Below are positions 34,629 through 42,447 of a DNA stretch of 64,000 nucleotides, piece after piece; position 1 is the first letter of the stretch, and every line of letters starts with the position of its first letter. Source of the DNA: SHLQ01 sp033344795 (GTDB taxonomy: Bacteria; Actinomycetota; Acidimicrobiia; Acidimicrobiales; SHLQ01); the NCBI GenBank assembly GCA_033344795.1, contig JAWPMS010000001.1, positions 2,976,001 through 3,040,000 of the forward strand, given 5' to 3'. The position numbers were made by a program, and so were the translations under genes. The notes under the pieces were generated by a model. It had not been told where the DNA came from. It ran no database searches and saw only the letters and a list, made by a program, of their open reading frames with translations.

Positions 34629-36887
34629 ATGGCAAGACGACTTTTCACCGTGCCCCTCTTCGGGTTGCTGCTCATCCTTTCTGCCCTCGCAAGTCTGACG
34701 GCGGCAGCCGCACAGGCGAGCGATGCGTGTGCGGATCTCATCGACTTCGTCGGAGTCGCGGATCCCGACGGACTCGAGTCCGCAATCTCGGCAGCCGAAG
34801 GCCAGACGGGCATCGACTTTCATGTGCTGGTGGTAGACGCGCTGCCGTCGGGCGATGACCTCGAAGATGTAGCCCGGACCAACTGTCCAGAAGCTTTCGA
34901 CTCGCCCGGTGACGTCGCCGACAACAAGGTCGTGCTTGCGGTTGCTGTGGCTGATCGGATCTCTGCCATCGACTACGGCGACGATCTCAATGAGCGGCTC
35001 GACGACGATGCGGTCGACATTCGCGGCCGGATGAACGCCTTCTTCCAGGATGGACAGATCGGTGCAGGCCTCGCCAGCGGCGTTGGGGGAACGGTCCAAG
35101 GGCTCGAGACGGTGCCCGCCAATTACACCACGCCTGTCGTTGGCGGGGTCCTGGGAACTGCTGCCGTCGTCGGTGGCGGAGCCTGGCTGTACACGAAACG
35201 ACGGACTCGAAAGTCCCGTGGACAGATCGCTCGTGAACGATTCGCAGAGTCATCCACTCGAGTGACGAACGTCCAAGCTCGCTGGTACGACGCCGAACAA
35301 GAAGCCGTCATCGTGGGCGGGCGGATAACCGGATCAGCAATGTCACGTCTGAATACTGCTCAAACCGAAGCTGCGGAGGCCTCGCGGGCGTTGTATGAGG
35401 CGTGGTCTCCCGTGAGCGAGGTGACCCCAGATGATGTTGCCGGCTACAGCGCCGAAGACCAGGCCGAGGTCGATGGTCATGTCGCTGAAGCGCTCACCGT
35501 CGTTGATTCGGCGGAAGAGAAGGTGTCGGCACTCGAAGTCGTCGTCGAGGAGTTGCGCGGTCAGCCAGATCTGCTCGCAGCGCAACACAGGGCGGCAACC
35601 GAAAAGGTCGCCGCCGGATTGAACGCTGCAGATGCGCGGGAAGCGGAGGGGTGGGTTGTCGACTCGGGCCGTCGTCGGCTTGCCGAGCTCTCCGCCGGCC
35701 TTGATCTGCTCGACCCGTTTGCGATGCGAATCGATGTCGACCGAATGGCGTCCGACCTCGAACCCCTCGTGACCGAAGTGGCGTCCGTTGCTGATGATCT
35801 CGCGTCGCTCTCCGATAGGCACGCCGCGACATTGGTGCGTCGAAGCAACATGGGTCCCGAAATTCAGGGCCAAAGAGGCCGCGTCATGCAGCTACGCGCA
35901 ACGATGCACACTTGGGCAGACGAGCACGCAACCGCATCGTTTGACGATGTTCTCGCTCATCCCGACGAGGCCGAGCGCCTGCTCGGTCGCGCCGAGGCCA
36001 GCTTGCTCGCAGCCGAATCTCTCGGAGACATTCCACGTGATCTCGCCGCCATGCGAATGGTGAACGCGGAACTCGAAAAGGCTCAGACGGGGGTCGATCT
36101 CGCTGATGAACTTCTGGATGAATTGGACGAACTCGACGTGTTGCTGGCGGCGGCCAAGGAGGGTGCGTCGGCCGCCGTGGCAGCATCGGCCGATGATGCT
36201 CAATTGCTGATCAACTACGTGAACGAGCATCGAGCCGATGTCCCCTCGCGGGCGCCTGAGGTCGCGCGCCGGGTACAGCAGCTTCAGCATGATGCAGAAG
36301 GGGCTTTGCGCCGAACGCCCACGGACTATCTCTTGGCGATGGAGCTGAGCGGGCAAGTGGAGTCGATCGTCAACACCGAGCTGGAAGAGTTCGAGACGAC
36401 GGTGGGGGAGCGGCAGCGAGAGCGAAATCAGGCCCTCAGCCAGATTCGGTCGGCGACCGTGGCGGTGGATCGCGCCGACAGACACGTGCAGTCACACGTG
36501 TTCTCATCGAAGCGAGAAAAGGACGCGCAGCAGTCGATCGAGCGACTCCGTTCAGCGCTCATGCGGGCAACCGAGATCGCGGAGTCCGATCCTGCGGGTG
36601 CCGCGAGCGAGGCGCTGCGCATCGAACAGACCGCTGACGATGTCTACCGAGAAGCACAACGCCGTCAGCGCCACAACGGCCGTGGCGGCTTCGGCGGTGG
36701 GTTCGGCGGCGGCGTCATCATCGGCGGCGGTGGGTTTCGTGGCCATGGCGGCGGACGCAGACATCGCGGTGGTGGCTGGGGCGGCGGAGGCGGCGGGGGC
36801 TTCGGAGGCGGTTTTGGCGGCGGAAGTTCTGGCGGCTGGGGCGGCGGAGGCGGCGGATTCAGCGGCGGCAGCTCGGGCGGGTTCTAA
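34629..36887 (+). CDS. TPM-domain membrane protein with coiled coil and glycine-rich tail
   Basis: A 752-residue protein. A signal peptide (VPLFGLLLILSALASLTAAAAQA) precedes an external TPM (DUF477) domain to about residue 150. A transmembrane segment follows (TPVVGGVLGTAAVVGGGAWLY), then a basic cytosolic stretch and about 480 residues of acidic, alanine-rich helices with coiled-coil character. The end is a tail of about 70 residues made of GGFGGG, GGGWGGGG and SSGG units. TPM proteins include Psb27-associated TLP18.3 and several with phosphatase activity. Tails of this Gly/Phe/Trp type occur in actinobacterial TPM proteins, but their role is unclear. It is convergent with ddl by a 4-nt stop overlap. 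Confidence 0.8.
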   Translation: MARRLFTVPLFGLLLILSALASLTAAAAQASDACADLIDFVGVADPDGLESAISAAEGQTGIDFHVLVVDALPSGDDLEDVARTNCPEAFDSPGDVADNKVVLAVAVADRISAIDYGDDLNERLDDDAVDIRGRMNAFFQDGQIGAGLASGVGGTVQGLETVPANYTTPVVGGVLGTAAVVGGGAWLYTKRRTRKSRGQIARERFAESSTRVTNVQARWYDAEQEAVIVGGRITGSAMSRLNTAQTEAAEASRALYEAWSPVSEVTPDDVAGYSAEDQAEVDGHVAEALTVVDSAEEKVSALEVVVEELRGQPDLLAAQHRAATEKVAAGLNAADAREAEGWVVDSGRRRLAELSAGLDLLDPFAMRIDVDRMASDLEPLVTEVASVADDLASLSDRHAATLVRRSNMGPEIQGQRGRVMQLRATMHTWADEHATASFDDVLAHPDEAERLLGRAEASLLAAESLGDIPRDLAAMRMVNAELEKAQTGVDLADELLDELDELDVLLAAAKEGASAAVAASADDAQLLINYVNEHRADVPSRAPEVARRVQQLQHDAEGALRRTPTDYLLAMELSGQVESIVNTELEEFETTVGERQRERNQALSQIRSATVAVDRADRHVQSHVFSSKREKDAQQSIERLRSALMRATEIAESDPAGAASEALRIEQTADDVYREAQRRQRHNGRGGFGGGFGGGVIIGGGGFRGHGGGRRHRGGGWGGGGGGGFGGGFGGGSSGGWGGGGGGFSGGSSGGF

Positions 36888-37942
36888 CGAGCCGTGTTTC
36901 TCGTCCGGCGGGCGTGTCGCTCGAAGGCGAGCGTTATCAGCTCGTCGATGAGGTCGGGGTATTCCAGCCCTGATGCCTGCCACATCTTGGGATACATCGA
37001 GATTGGGGTGAAGCCCGGCATCGTGTTGAGCTCATTGACGAGCCAGCCGCGGCCAGCGGGTTCATAGAAAAAGTCCGCACGGGCCAATCCATCGACGCGG
37101 AGCGCCTTGAATGCCGCGATGGCGAGTGACTGCATTTCCGAAATCTCCGCATCGTCGAGCGGTGCGGGGATGACGAGTTTCGCGACGCCGTCGAGATATT
37201 TGTCTTCGTAGGTGTAGAAGTCGGCTCCGGCGACGATTTCGCCGGGAAGAGATGTACGCGGGCTGCGGTTTCCGAGAACCGAGATCTCGATCTCTCGCCC
37301 GACGATGGCTTCTTCGACCACGATCCACTCGTCGTAGGAAGCGGCGAGTTCAAGCGCCGTACGTAGTTCGTCGACGTTGGTCGCTCGGCTGACTCCCACC
37401 GAAGAACCCATGTTGGCGGGCTTGACGAACACGGTGTCGCCAAGATCGTGGAGAAGGTTCGGTGCAGTGGCCTCGGTGATTTCGTCGGCGTTGAAGCCGT
37501 GCCACGCAGCCTGCGGTATGCCAGCGGCAGCGAGTGCGTTCTTGGCGGCGATCTTGTCCATTGCGAGTGCCGACCCCAACACCCCAGAGCCGGCATAGGG
37601 GATGTTCGCGAGCTCGCAGAGCCCTTGGATCGTGCCGTCTTCGCCCATCGGCCCATGGAGCAACGGCAACACGGCTCCACCGCGTTCACCGATTTCTCGC
37701 AGGAGCGAGAAAGGATCCACGGGTTCGCCCGAAGGATCGAGGGCTTCAGCGTCAGACGTGACGGCTGCCCTCGCCCAGTCTCCCGATCGACCGATCCCGA
37801 TGGGGATGATTTGGTAGTGGTCCCGTCGGGCTGCGTTGAGCACATGTTTTGCGGTGACGCACGAGACGTCGTGCTCCGCAGACTGGCCGCCAAAGAGCAC
37901 AAGAAGAGGAGTCGGGGATGCTTGGCTGGTCACGGTGTTCAA
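36884..37942 (-). CDS. ddl: D-alanine--D-alanine ligase
   Basis: An ATP-grasp ligase making the D-Ala-D-Ala dipeptide for peptidoglycan. It is typical at 352 residues: GGQSAEHDVSCVTA (dipeptide-site Glu/Ser), LHGPMGEDGTIQGL, ADIP-like PYAGSGVLGSALAMDKIAAK, VKPANMGSSVGVSR (ATP lid) and VNELNTMPGFTPISMYP (metal-binding Glu/Asn and catalytic Arg region). It is divergent from murF, which attaches this dipeptide, with 31 bp between them. Confidence 0.97.
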   Translation of the reverse strand: MNTVTSQASPTPLLVLFGGQSAEHDVSCVTAKHVLNAARRDHYQIIPIGIGRSGDWARAAVTSDAEALDPSGEPVDPFSLLREIGERGGAVLPLLHGPMGEDGTIQGLCELANIPYAGSGVLGSALAMDKIAAKNALAAAGIPQAAWHGFNADEITEATAPNLLHDLGDTVFVKPANMGSSVGVSRATNVDELRTALELAASYDEWIVVEEAIVGREIEISVLGNRSPRTSLPGEIVAGADFYTYEDKYLDGVAKLVIPAPLDDAEISEMQSLAIAAFKALRVDGLARADFFYEPAGRGWLVNELNTMPGFTPISMYPKMWQASGLEYPDLIDELITLAFERHARRTRNTAR

Positions 37943-37973
37943 GAGTAGTGGTGCGCGGGTCTAGCGTGGCCAC

Positions 37974-39272
37974 GTGAAGTTCACGACCTCCCAAGCTGCT
38001 CGCGCGACCAACGGGTCGGTATTTGGCCCCGAGACCGAGTTCGACGGGGCGACCCAGGACAGCCGAGCCGTCGTTCCCGGACAATTGTTCGTTCCGCTGG
38101 TGGCCGAACGCGACGGACATGACTTCGTACAACAAGCGATCGATGCAGGCGCGACCGCCTATCTCACGCACGACGTGCCAACGATGGGCTCCGCGGTGAT
38201 CGTGGAGAACACCACGACTGCCTTGCGCGACCTCGCGTCTGCGGCCCGAGATCGAATCGGCGGCCCGGTCGTCGCGATCACCGGTTCGGTCGGGAAGACG
38301 TCGACCAAGGACCTCCTCGCATCTGTGCTTCACCGTTCGATGAAAACGCACGCGTCGGTGAGATCGTTCAACAATGAAATCGGGGTTCCGCTGACCCTGC
38401 TGAACACGCCGGACGACACAGAGGTGGCGGTCGTCGAGATGGGGGCGAGGGGTATCGGCCACATCGCGTTGTTGTGTGAAGTGGCCCGCCCGACCATCGG
38501 AATCGTCACGATCGTCGCGCCGGCCCATACCGGCGAGTTCGGATCGGTCGAGGCCATCGCTGTCGCCAAAGGTGAAATCGTGGAAGGTCTGCCGTCGAGC
38601 GGGTTGGCGGTTCTCAACGGCGACAATGATCTTGTTCGAGCGATGGCATCCCGTACCGAAGCGACGGTTCTCACCTTCGGAACCACGAGCGATTGTGATG
38701 TTGCGGTTACCAAGATCGAGGTCGATCATGACCTTCGAGCCACATTCGAAATTGCCACGGAGTGGGGTCGGGTCATGGCGCGTCCGACCACGCGGGGTGC
38801 CCACATGGCGACGAATGTCGCCGCTGCAGTCGGAACAGCGCTCTGGATGGGCATGCCTCCGGAAGCGGTGGAGGCGGGCCTGGCAGAAGCGGAGCTCTCG
38901 CCTTGGAGGATGGACGTGCAGAGGTCTGCTGCAGGAGCGCTTGTCATCAACGACACCTACAACGCGAACCCTACGTCGATGCGAGGTGCGCTCGACGGGC
39001 TCTCCCGCCTGCCCCAGCGTCGCAAGATCGCCGTGGTTGGCTACATGGGTGAGCTGGGCGACAGCGAAGCAGCGGATCATCTCGCGATCGGTCAGGAGAT
39101 CATGGCGATCGGCGCAGAGCTGATCGCAGTAGGAACCGATCTCTATGGCGTCGACCCGGTCGGCGATCCGGTCGAGACCATCGGACGTCTCGATGACGAC
39201 ACGGCGATCCTTGTCAAAGGATCCCGGTCAGCGGGTTTGGAGACCGTCGCCGAGGCGCTGCTCGCCAACTGA
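37974..39272 (+). CDS. murF: UDP-N-acetylmuramoyl-tripeptide--D-alanyl-D-alanine ligase
   Basis: Adds D-Ala-D-Ala to UDP-MurNAc-tripeptide. In its 432 residues the N-terminal substrate domain has DSRAVVPGQLFVPL, the ATP domain has the P-loop VAITGSVGKTSTK, then SFNNEIGVPLTLL and EMGARGIGHIALL, and the C-terminal domain has INDTYNANPTSMRGAL. GTG start at 37974. Its partner ddl is divergent from the same short promoter region. Confidence 0.97.
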   Translation: MKFTTSQAARATNGSVFGPETEFDGATQDSRAVVPGQLFVPLVAERDGHDFVQQAIDAGATAYLTHDVPTMGSAVIVENTTTALRDLASAARDRIGGPVVAITGSVGKTSTKDLLASVLHRSMKTHASVRSFNNEIGVPLTLLNTPDDTEVAVVEMGARGIGHIALLCEVARPTIGIVTIVAPAHTGEFGSVEAIAVAKGEIVEGLPSSGLAVLNGDNDLVRAMASRTEATVLTFGTTSDCDVAVTKIEVDHDLRATFEIATEWGRVMARPTTRGAHMATNVAAAVGTALWMGMPPEAVEAGLAEAELSPWRMDVQRSAAGALVINDTYNANPTSMRGALDGLSRLPQRRKIAVVGYMGELGDSEAADHLAIGQEIMAIGAELIAVGTDLYGVDPVGDPVETIGRLDDDTAILVKGSRSAGLETVAEALLAN

Positions 39273-39291
39273 GCCAATCAACCGATTGTCT

Positions 39292-39603
39292 TCAGAACGG
39301 AAGTTCTTCAGGGGGTAGCGGTGACTTGCTGGCCAGGTAGTCGGCGAGCAGGTCGGGCTGGCAGTGCGGGCACAGATAGACGAGGCGCATCGACTGGATC
39401 GACAGCTGCGTTCCGCGGCTCTTTTCGACGATGGCTTGAAAGGCCTTTCGTACCTCGTCGGAGCCACAGGAGTCGCAGACGGGGGTCAGATCGCGGTCCC
39501 AGACCAGCCCGCAGTTCGCGCAGGTGATCGAGATGGTGTCGCCATCACGCTCGCCGTCGAGGTTCTCGTCCTCTCCACAATTTGCACACGAGATCTCTGC
39601 CAT
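39292..39603 (-). CDS. Zinc-ribbon protein
   Basis: A 103-residue protein with two Cys4-type ribbons: CANCG...CANCG (residues 6-31) and CDSCG...CPHCQ (about 43-80). Together they hold eight cysteines in CxxC pairs. The rest is short and acidic. It could be a nucleic-acid or protein adaptor; no family recognised. The start MAEISCANCG at 39603 places the first ribbon at the very N-terminus. It is divergent from the J-domain gene. Confidence 0.7.
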   Translation of the reverse strand: MAEISCANCGEDENLDGERDGDTISITCANCGLVWDRDLTPVCDSCGSDEVRKAFQAIVEKSRGTQLSIQSMRLVYLCPHCQPDLLADYLASKSPLPPEELPF

Positions 39604-39697
39604 GTTGTCACCGTACATTCCGCGCTGAGGTCTCGCGGAATGTCGAAGACTGGCCGACACATACGGCGCTCGTCAGACGAGATACCCTCGCGCGGCA

Positions 39698-40393
39698 ATG
39701 GCAACGCACTACGACACCCTCGGTATCAAGCCGACGTCGACGACGCAGGAGATCAGAAAGGCGTATCTTCGTCGCGCCAGAGCGCTGCACCCCGACCGGC
39801 AGCTGGATCGCCCACCAGCTGAGGCGCGCAAGGCCGAACAGGCCATGCAGCAGGTGAACGTTGCGTGGAACGTTCTGTCGGATCCCGCCAAGAAGGCCGA
39901 GTACGACGCGGCCCACCGTCCAGGCTCCACGTCTTCTCAGCAGCGCAATGTGCAGACTCGGTCGGTGCGCCAACCTCCGCCGGGCACAGCGCCTCGGCGT
40001 GCGAGCAAGCCGTCGACAGCGGGTCGGCCGATCGATGACGAGGAGGGGGATGGTTCTGTCAGTGTTTGGGCGTCGGTGCCAGTTCTGCTTGTCCTTGGCC
40101 TGATTCTCGGAATCCTGATCGTGACAGCATTCGCGAACAATGAACCCACCGAGAATCGACCGGTCATCCAGACGTCGACCGACCTGGATGTGGGAGATTG
40201 CTTTACCCTCGTCGCCAACACACCTCGCGAGCGTTCGTGCTCGTCCGGGAGCGCTGACGGTCAGGTGATCGAGATCGGTCCCGACTCTGGGAACTGTCCC
40301 GAGAACACGCAGTCGCTTCGCGACCCTTCGAGCGAGTTCTTCTTGTGCTGGGCCAGGATGATGCCGGGAAGCACCAACACCGTCGCGGGCTAA
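39698..40393 (+). CDS. Membrane-anchored J-domain protein
   Basis: A 231-residue protein. The J domain (residues 3-70) has the HPD tripeptide in RARALHPDRQL and ends VLSDPAKKAEYD. A low-complexity basic linker follows, then one transmembrane helix (VWASVPVLLVLGLILGILIVTAFA, about 121-145) and an external C-terminal region of about 80 residues with cysteines (VGDCFTL, RERSCSSG, GNCPENT, FFLCWAR), probably disulfide-bonded. It would recruit DnaK at the membrane. The external domain resembles septum-formation/lipoprotein DUF4190-type tails only loosely. Confidence 0.8.
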   Translation: MATHYDTLGIKPTSTTQEIRKAYLRRARALHPDRQLDRPPAEARKAEQAMQQVNVAWNVLSDPAKKAEYDAAHRPGSTSSQQRNVQTRSVRQPPPGTAPRRASKPSTAGRPIDDEEGDGSVSVWASVPVLLVLGLILGILIVTAFANNEPTENRPVIQTSTDLDVGDCFTLVANTPRERSCSSGSADGQVIEIGPDSGNCPENTQSLRDPSSEFFLCWARMMPGSTNTVAG

Positions 40394-40403
40394 CGCTTGC
40401 GAG

Positions 40404-40598
40404 TTATTGGAAGTCGAGGTGAAGGTGGTCGTCTTCGCGTAAGGCCAAGGCTGTACGCAACGTCACACCTGGATCGCCGCAGACCCAACAGTCTTCGTCT
40501 CCGTCAGCGGTCCATGCCACCTCGCAGTCAAGACACCGAAAACGGACCCGCTCCGGCATGAGCGTTGACTGGCGCTGATGAACGTTGATCGCGGTCAT
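40404..40598 (-). CDS. Small zinc-ribbon-like protein
   Basis: A 64-residue frame with one CxxC...CxxC ribbon (FRCLDCEVAWTADGDEDCWVCG) and a His-rich end (DDHLHLDF). The start at ATG 40598 is plausible; ATG 40559 (MPERVRFRCL) is an alternative. It resembles small actinobacterial Zn-ribbon proteins that accompany translation genes, but I cannot name a family. Confidence 0.6.
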   Translation of the reverse strand: MTAINVHQRQSTLMPERVRFRCLDCEVAWTADGDEDCWVCGDPGVTLRTALALREDDHLHLDFQ

Positions 40599-40641
40599 GA
40601 ACCCCCATCGGCCGCAAGCGCCAGCCAATGAAGCCATGTGA

Positions 40642-40715
40642 GCGAACGCCGCCTCAGGCGAAAGCGGCGAACTGAATCGAATCTGCGCGAACGCCGCCTC
40701 AGGCGAAAGAGGCGA
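40642..40715. repeat. Direct repeat of a 29-bp unit beside tRNA-Val
   Basis: A 29-bp unit (40642-40670 and 40687-40715) occurs twice with one mismatch, 45 bp apart. Each copy contains the small hairpin CGCC-TCA-GGCG and lies in non-coding DNA. The rest of 40599-40771 is low-complexity, GC-rich sequence with GCGAGGCGAAGCGAGCG-like stretches. No gene is seen here. Confidence 0.75.
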
Positions 40716-40771
40716 GGCGAAGCGAGCGAGCTGCGTGCAACGCCCGCCGGAGGCAAAGACGCCGCGCCGTC

Positions 40772-40825
40772 GGCCCACAAACCCGGCGCCCGGGGCAAAG
40801 CCCCGGGTGACGGGGTTTGTGGGCC
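40772..40825 (-). terminator. Long hairpin overlapping the 3' end of tRNA-Val
   Basis: GGCCCACAAACCC (40772-40784) pairs perfectly over 13 bp with 40813-40825, which includes the last six bases of the tRNA gene. Inside, CCCGGGGC and GCCCCGGG pair over 8 bp around an AAA loop. It may terminate or process the tRNA transcript, though no T-run follows. Confidence 0.65.
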
Positions 40826-40893
40826 GTACTGGACTCGAACCAGTGACCTCTGCCGTGTGAAGGCAGCGCTCTAGCCAACTGAGCTAACGGCCC
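40820..40893 (-). tRNA. tRNA-Val (anticodon CAC)
   Basis: A complete cloverleaf of 74 nt on the minus strand. The acceptor stem is GGGCCGT/ACGGCCC with discriminator A. The D-arm region is TTAGCTCAGTTGG, the anticodon stem CTGCC/GGCAG has loop TTCACAC (anticodon CAC, reading GUG), and the T-arm is CTGGTTCGAGTCCAG. The CCA end is not encoded. Confidence 0.95.
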
Positions 40894-41040
40894 GGGGATC
40901 GGAAGCGTATCGCCGCATCGGCCGCACGGCACGTCTTGGGTCTCGCGCTGGGCCTCAAGGCCGAATTGCTCATGAAGACGGTCGCGAGTGACTGGTACTC
41001 CTAGGTGTGTGGAGGTTATGCGTCGTCATCCGGGCGCTGG

Positions 41041-41727
41041 ATGCGTGTGAAGATTCGATTGTTGTTTGGTAGTGCATTCGGGTTTCTTCTCGTGATGGCC
41101 ATTGGTGTGGCCTCCGCCGACGTTGTTCCGACGTCGAATCCGGCTACGCCGGAGGTCGAGGTGGCATCAGCAGCGGTCGTGGCTGCTGGTGCCGACTCGA
41201 TCGATCTGAACGCGGTTGCCCGACTCACGACCTACGGGCCGCTGATTCAACGGGGAACTGCGGTGCAACTCGACGATGGACGGATCGCCACAGTTGCCCA
41301 CTCGCTGATCGACGCGCGGCGAGCGAGCCTCGACGACGGCCCTCTCGCCCTGGTAACGAGCGACGATCAACCCCTCGTCACGACCACTCGACTCCACGAC
41401 CTGTCTAGCATCATCGGCACGGAGCTGCCCTCGAGTCTCCCGGCGTCTGAGTCGCCGGTGGCCATCGGCCAGGTGGTTGCTCTCGCCGGTTTCCCGAGTG
41501 ATGGTCGCGTGACCACGACGACGGGCACGATCATCGGAAGGACGCCTGGTGTCGACTACGGGATCGGGCGTCCCGATGTCTTCGTCATCAGCGCCACCGT
41601 CGAGCAAGGGTGGTCGGGGGGTCCGGTCGTCGACGGGAATGGCGAGGTCATCGCGATCATCGTCGGTCTCGAGCAACGCAGCGGCGTCACTCTCGCAGTC
41701 CCGATCGAGTACTTGCCAGGCGGTTGA
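41041..41727 (+). CDS. Secreted trypsin-like (S1) serine protease
   Basis: A 228-residue protein with an N-terminal signal or anchor (IRLLFGSAFGFLLVMAIGVASA). The catalytic Ser sits in EQGWSGGPVVDGNGEVIAII (GxSGGP motif). The His is probably in IATVAHSLID, where chymotrypsin-like enzymes have TAAHC. The Asp is not obvious. There is no PDZ domain, so it resembles HtrA-type proteases cut down to the catalytic core. ATG 41041 chosen. Confidence 0.75.
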   Translation: MRVKIRLLFGSAFGFLLVMAIGVASADVVPTSNPATPEVEVASAAVVAAGADSIDLNAVARLTTYGPLIQRGTAVQLDDGRIATVAHSLIDARRASLDDGPLALVTSDDQPLVTTTRLHDLSSIIGTELPSSLPASESPVAIGQVVALAGFPSDGRVTTTTGTIIGRTPGVDYGIGRPDVFVISATVEQGWSGGPVVDGNGEVIAIIVGLEQRSGVTLAVPIEYLPGG

Positions 41728-41772
41728 CGACCGAGACGACTTCCGCAGGTCTCTCGTCGATAACCTCGCAAG

Positions 41773-42447
41773 ATGTCGTTCGCTGTGATCCTCGGTGGTG
41801 GGGCGCTGCCAGAGCGTCGCCTGCTCGCTGGCATCGAACATGCCGACGTGATCATCGCTGCGGACGGCGGCGTACGAATCGCAAGGTCGCATGGGCTTGC
41901 GATCCATGTCCTTCTCGGCGACCTCGACTCGGCTTCAGAGGGTGATGTCGCGTGGGCTCGTGCGGAGAACGCAGAAATCATCGAGTTCTCGGCCGACAAG
42001 GATCACACCGATCTCGAACTGGCCTTGGATCATGCAGACGAGACCAACGTCGATCGAATCGTTGCGATCGGCGTGGACGGAGGGCGGCTCGATCACGAGC
42101 TCGGCAATTGGGGAGCACTCTGCGCCGAGCGAAAAGCACGAGTCGATGTGTACACGGCACAAGGTATGGCATCGGTCCTGCACGGCGGCCGCCACGGGAG
42201 TCTGACGCTCGCCGGTGCGGTTGGTGATGTCGTCTCGCTCGTGCCGCGTTCCGACGAGGTGAGGGGTGTCACCACCTCCGGCCTTCGCTGGCCACTCGAG
42301 AACGCCGTGCTCGCGTCCACGAGCACCCGAGGAATCAGCAATGAGTTTGCGCACGTCGAGGCTTCGGTAGAGCTCGATGCCGGAACATTGATCGTGGTGC
42401 GCCCACGCGTGGGTGCCCTGGATACCGGAGGCGACGCTAGCCTCTGA
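41773..42447 (+). CDS. Thiamin pyrophosphokinase
   Basis: Transfers pyrophosphate from ATP to thiamin. A 224-residue enzyme with the family's N-terminal motifs: AADGGVRIA (thiamin/Mg site), LLGDLDSAS, FSADKDHTDLELALDHA, GVDGGRLDHELGNW. The C-terminal beta domain is present. Its TGA overlaps the inferred CTG start of the following CNNM gene. Confidence 0.92.
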   Translation: MSFAVILGGGALPERRLLAGIEHADVIIAADGGVRIARSHGLAIHVLLGDLDSASEGDVAWARAENAEIIEFSADKDHTDLELALDHADETNVDRIVAIGVDGGRLDHELGNWGALCAERKARVDVYTAQGMASVLHGGRHGSLTLAGAVGDVVSLVPRSDEVRGVTTSGLRWPLENAVLASTSTRGISNEFAHVEASVELDAGTLIVVRPRVGALDTGGDASL

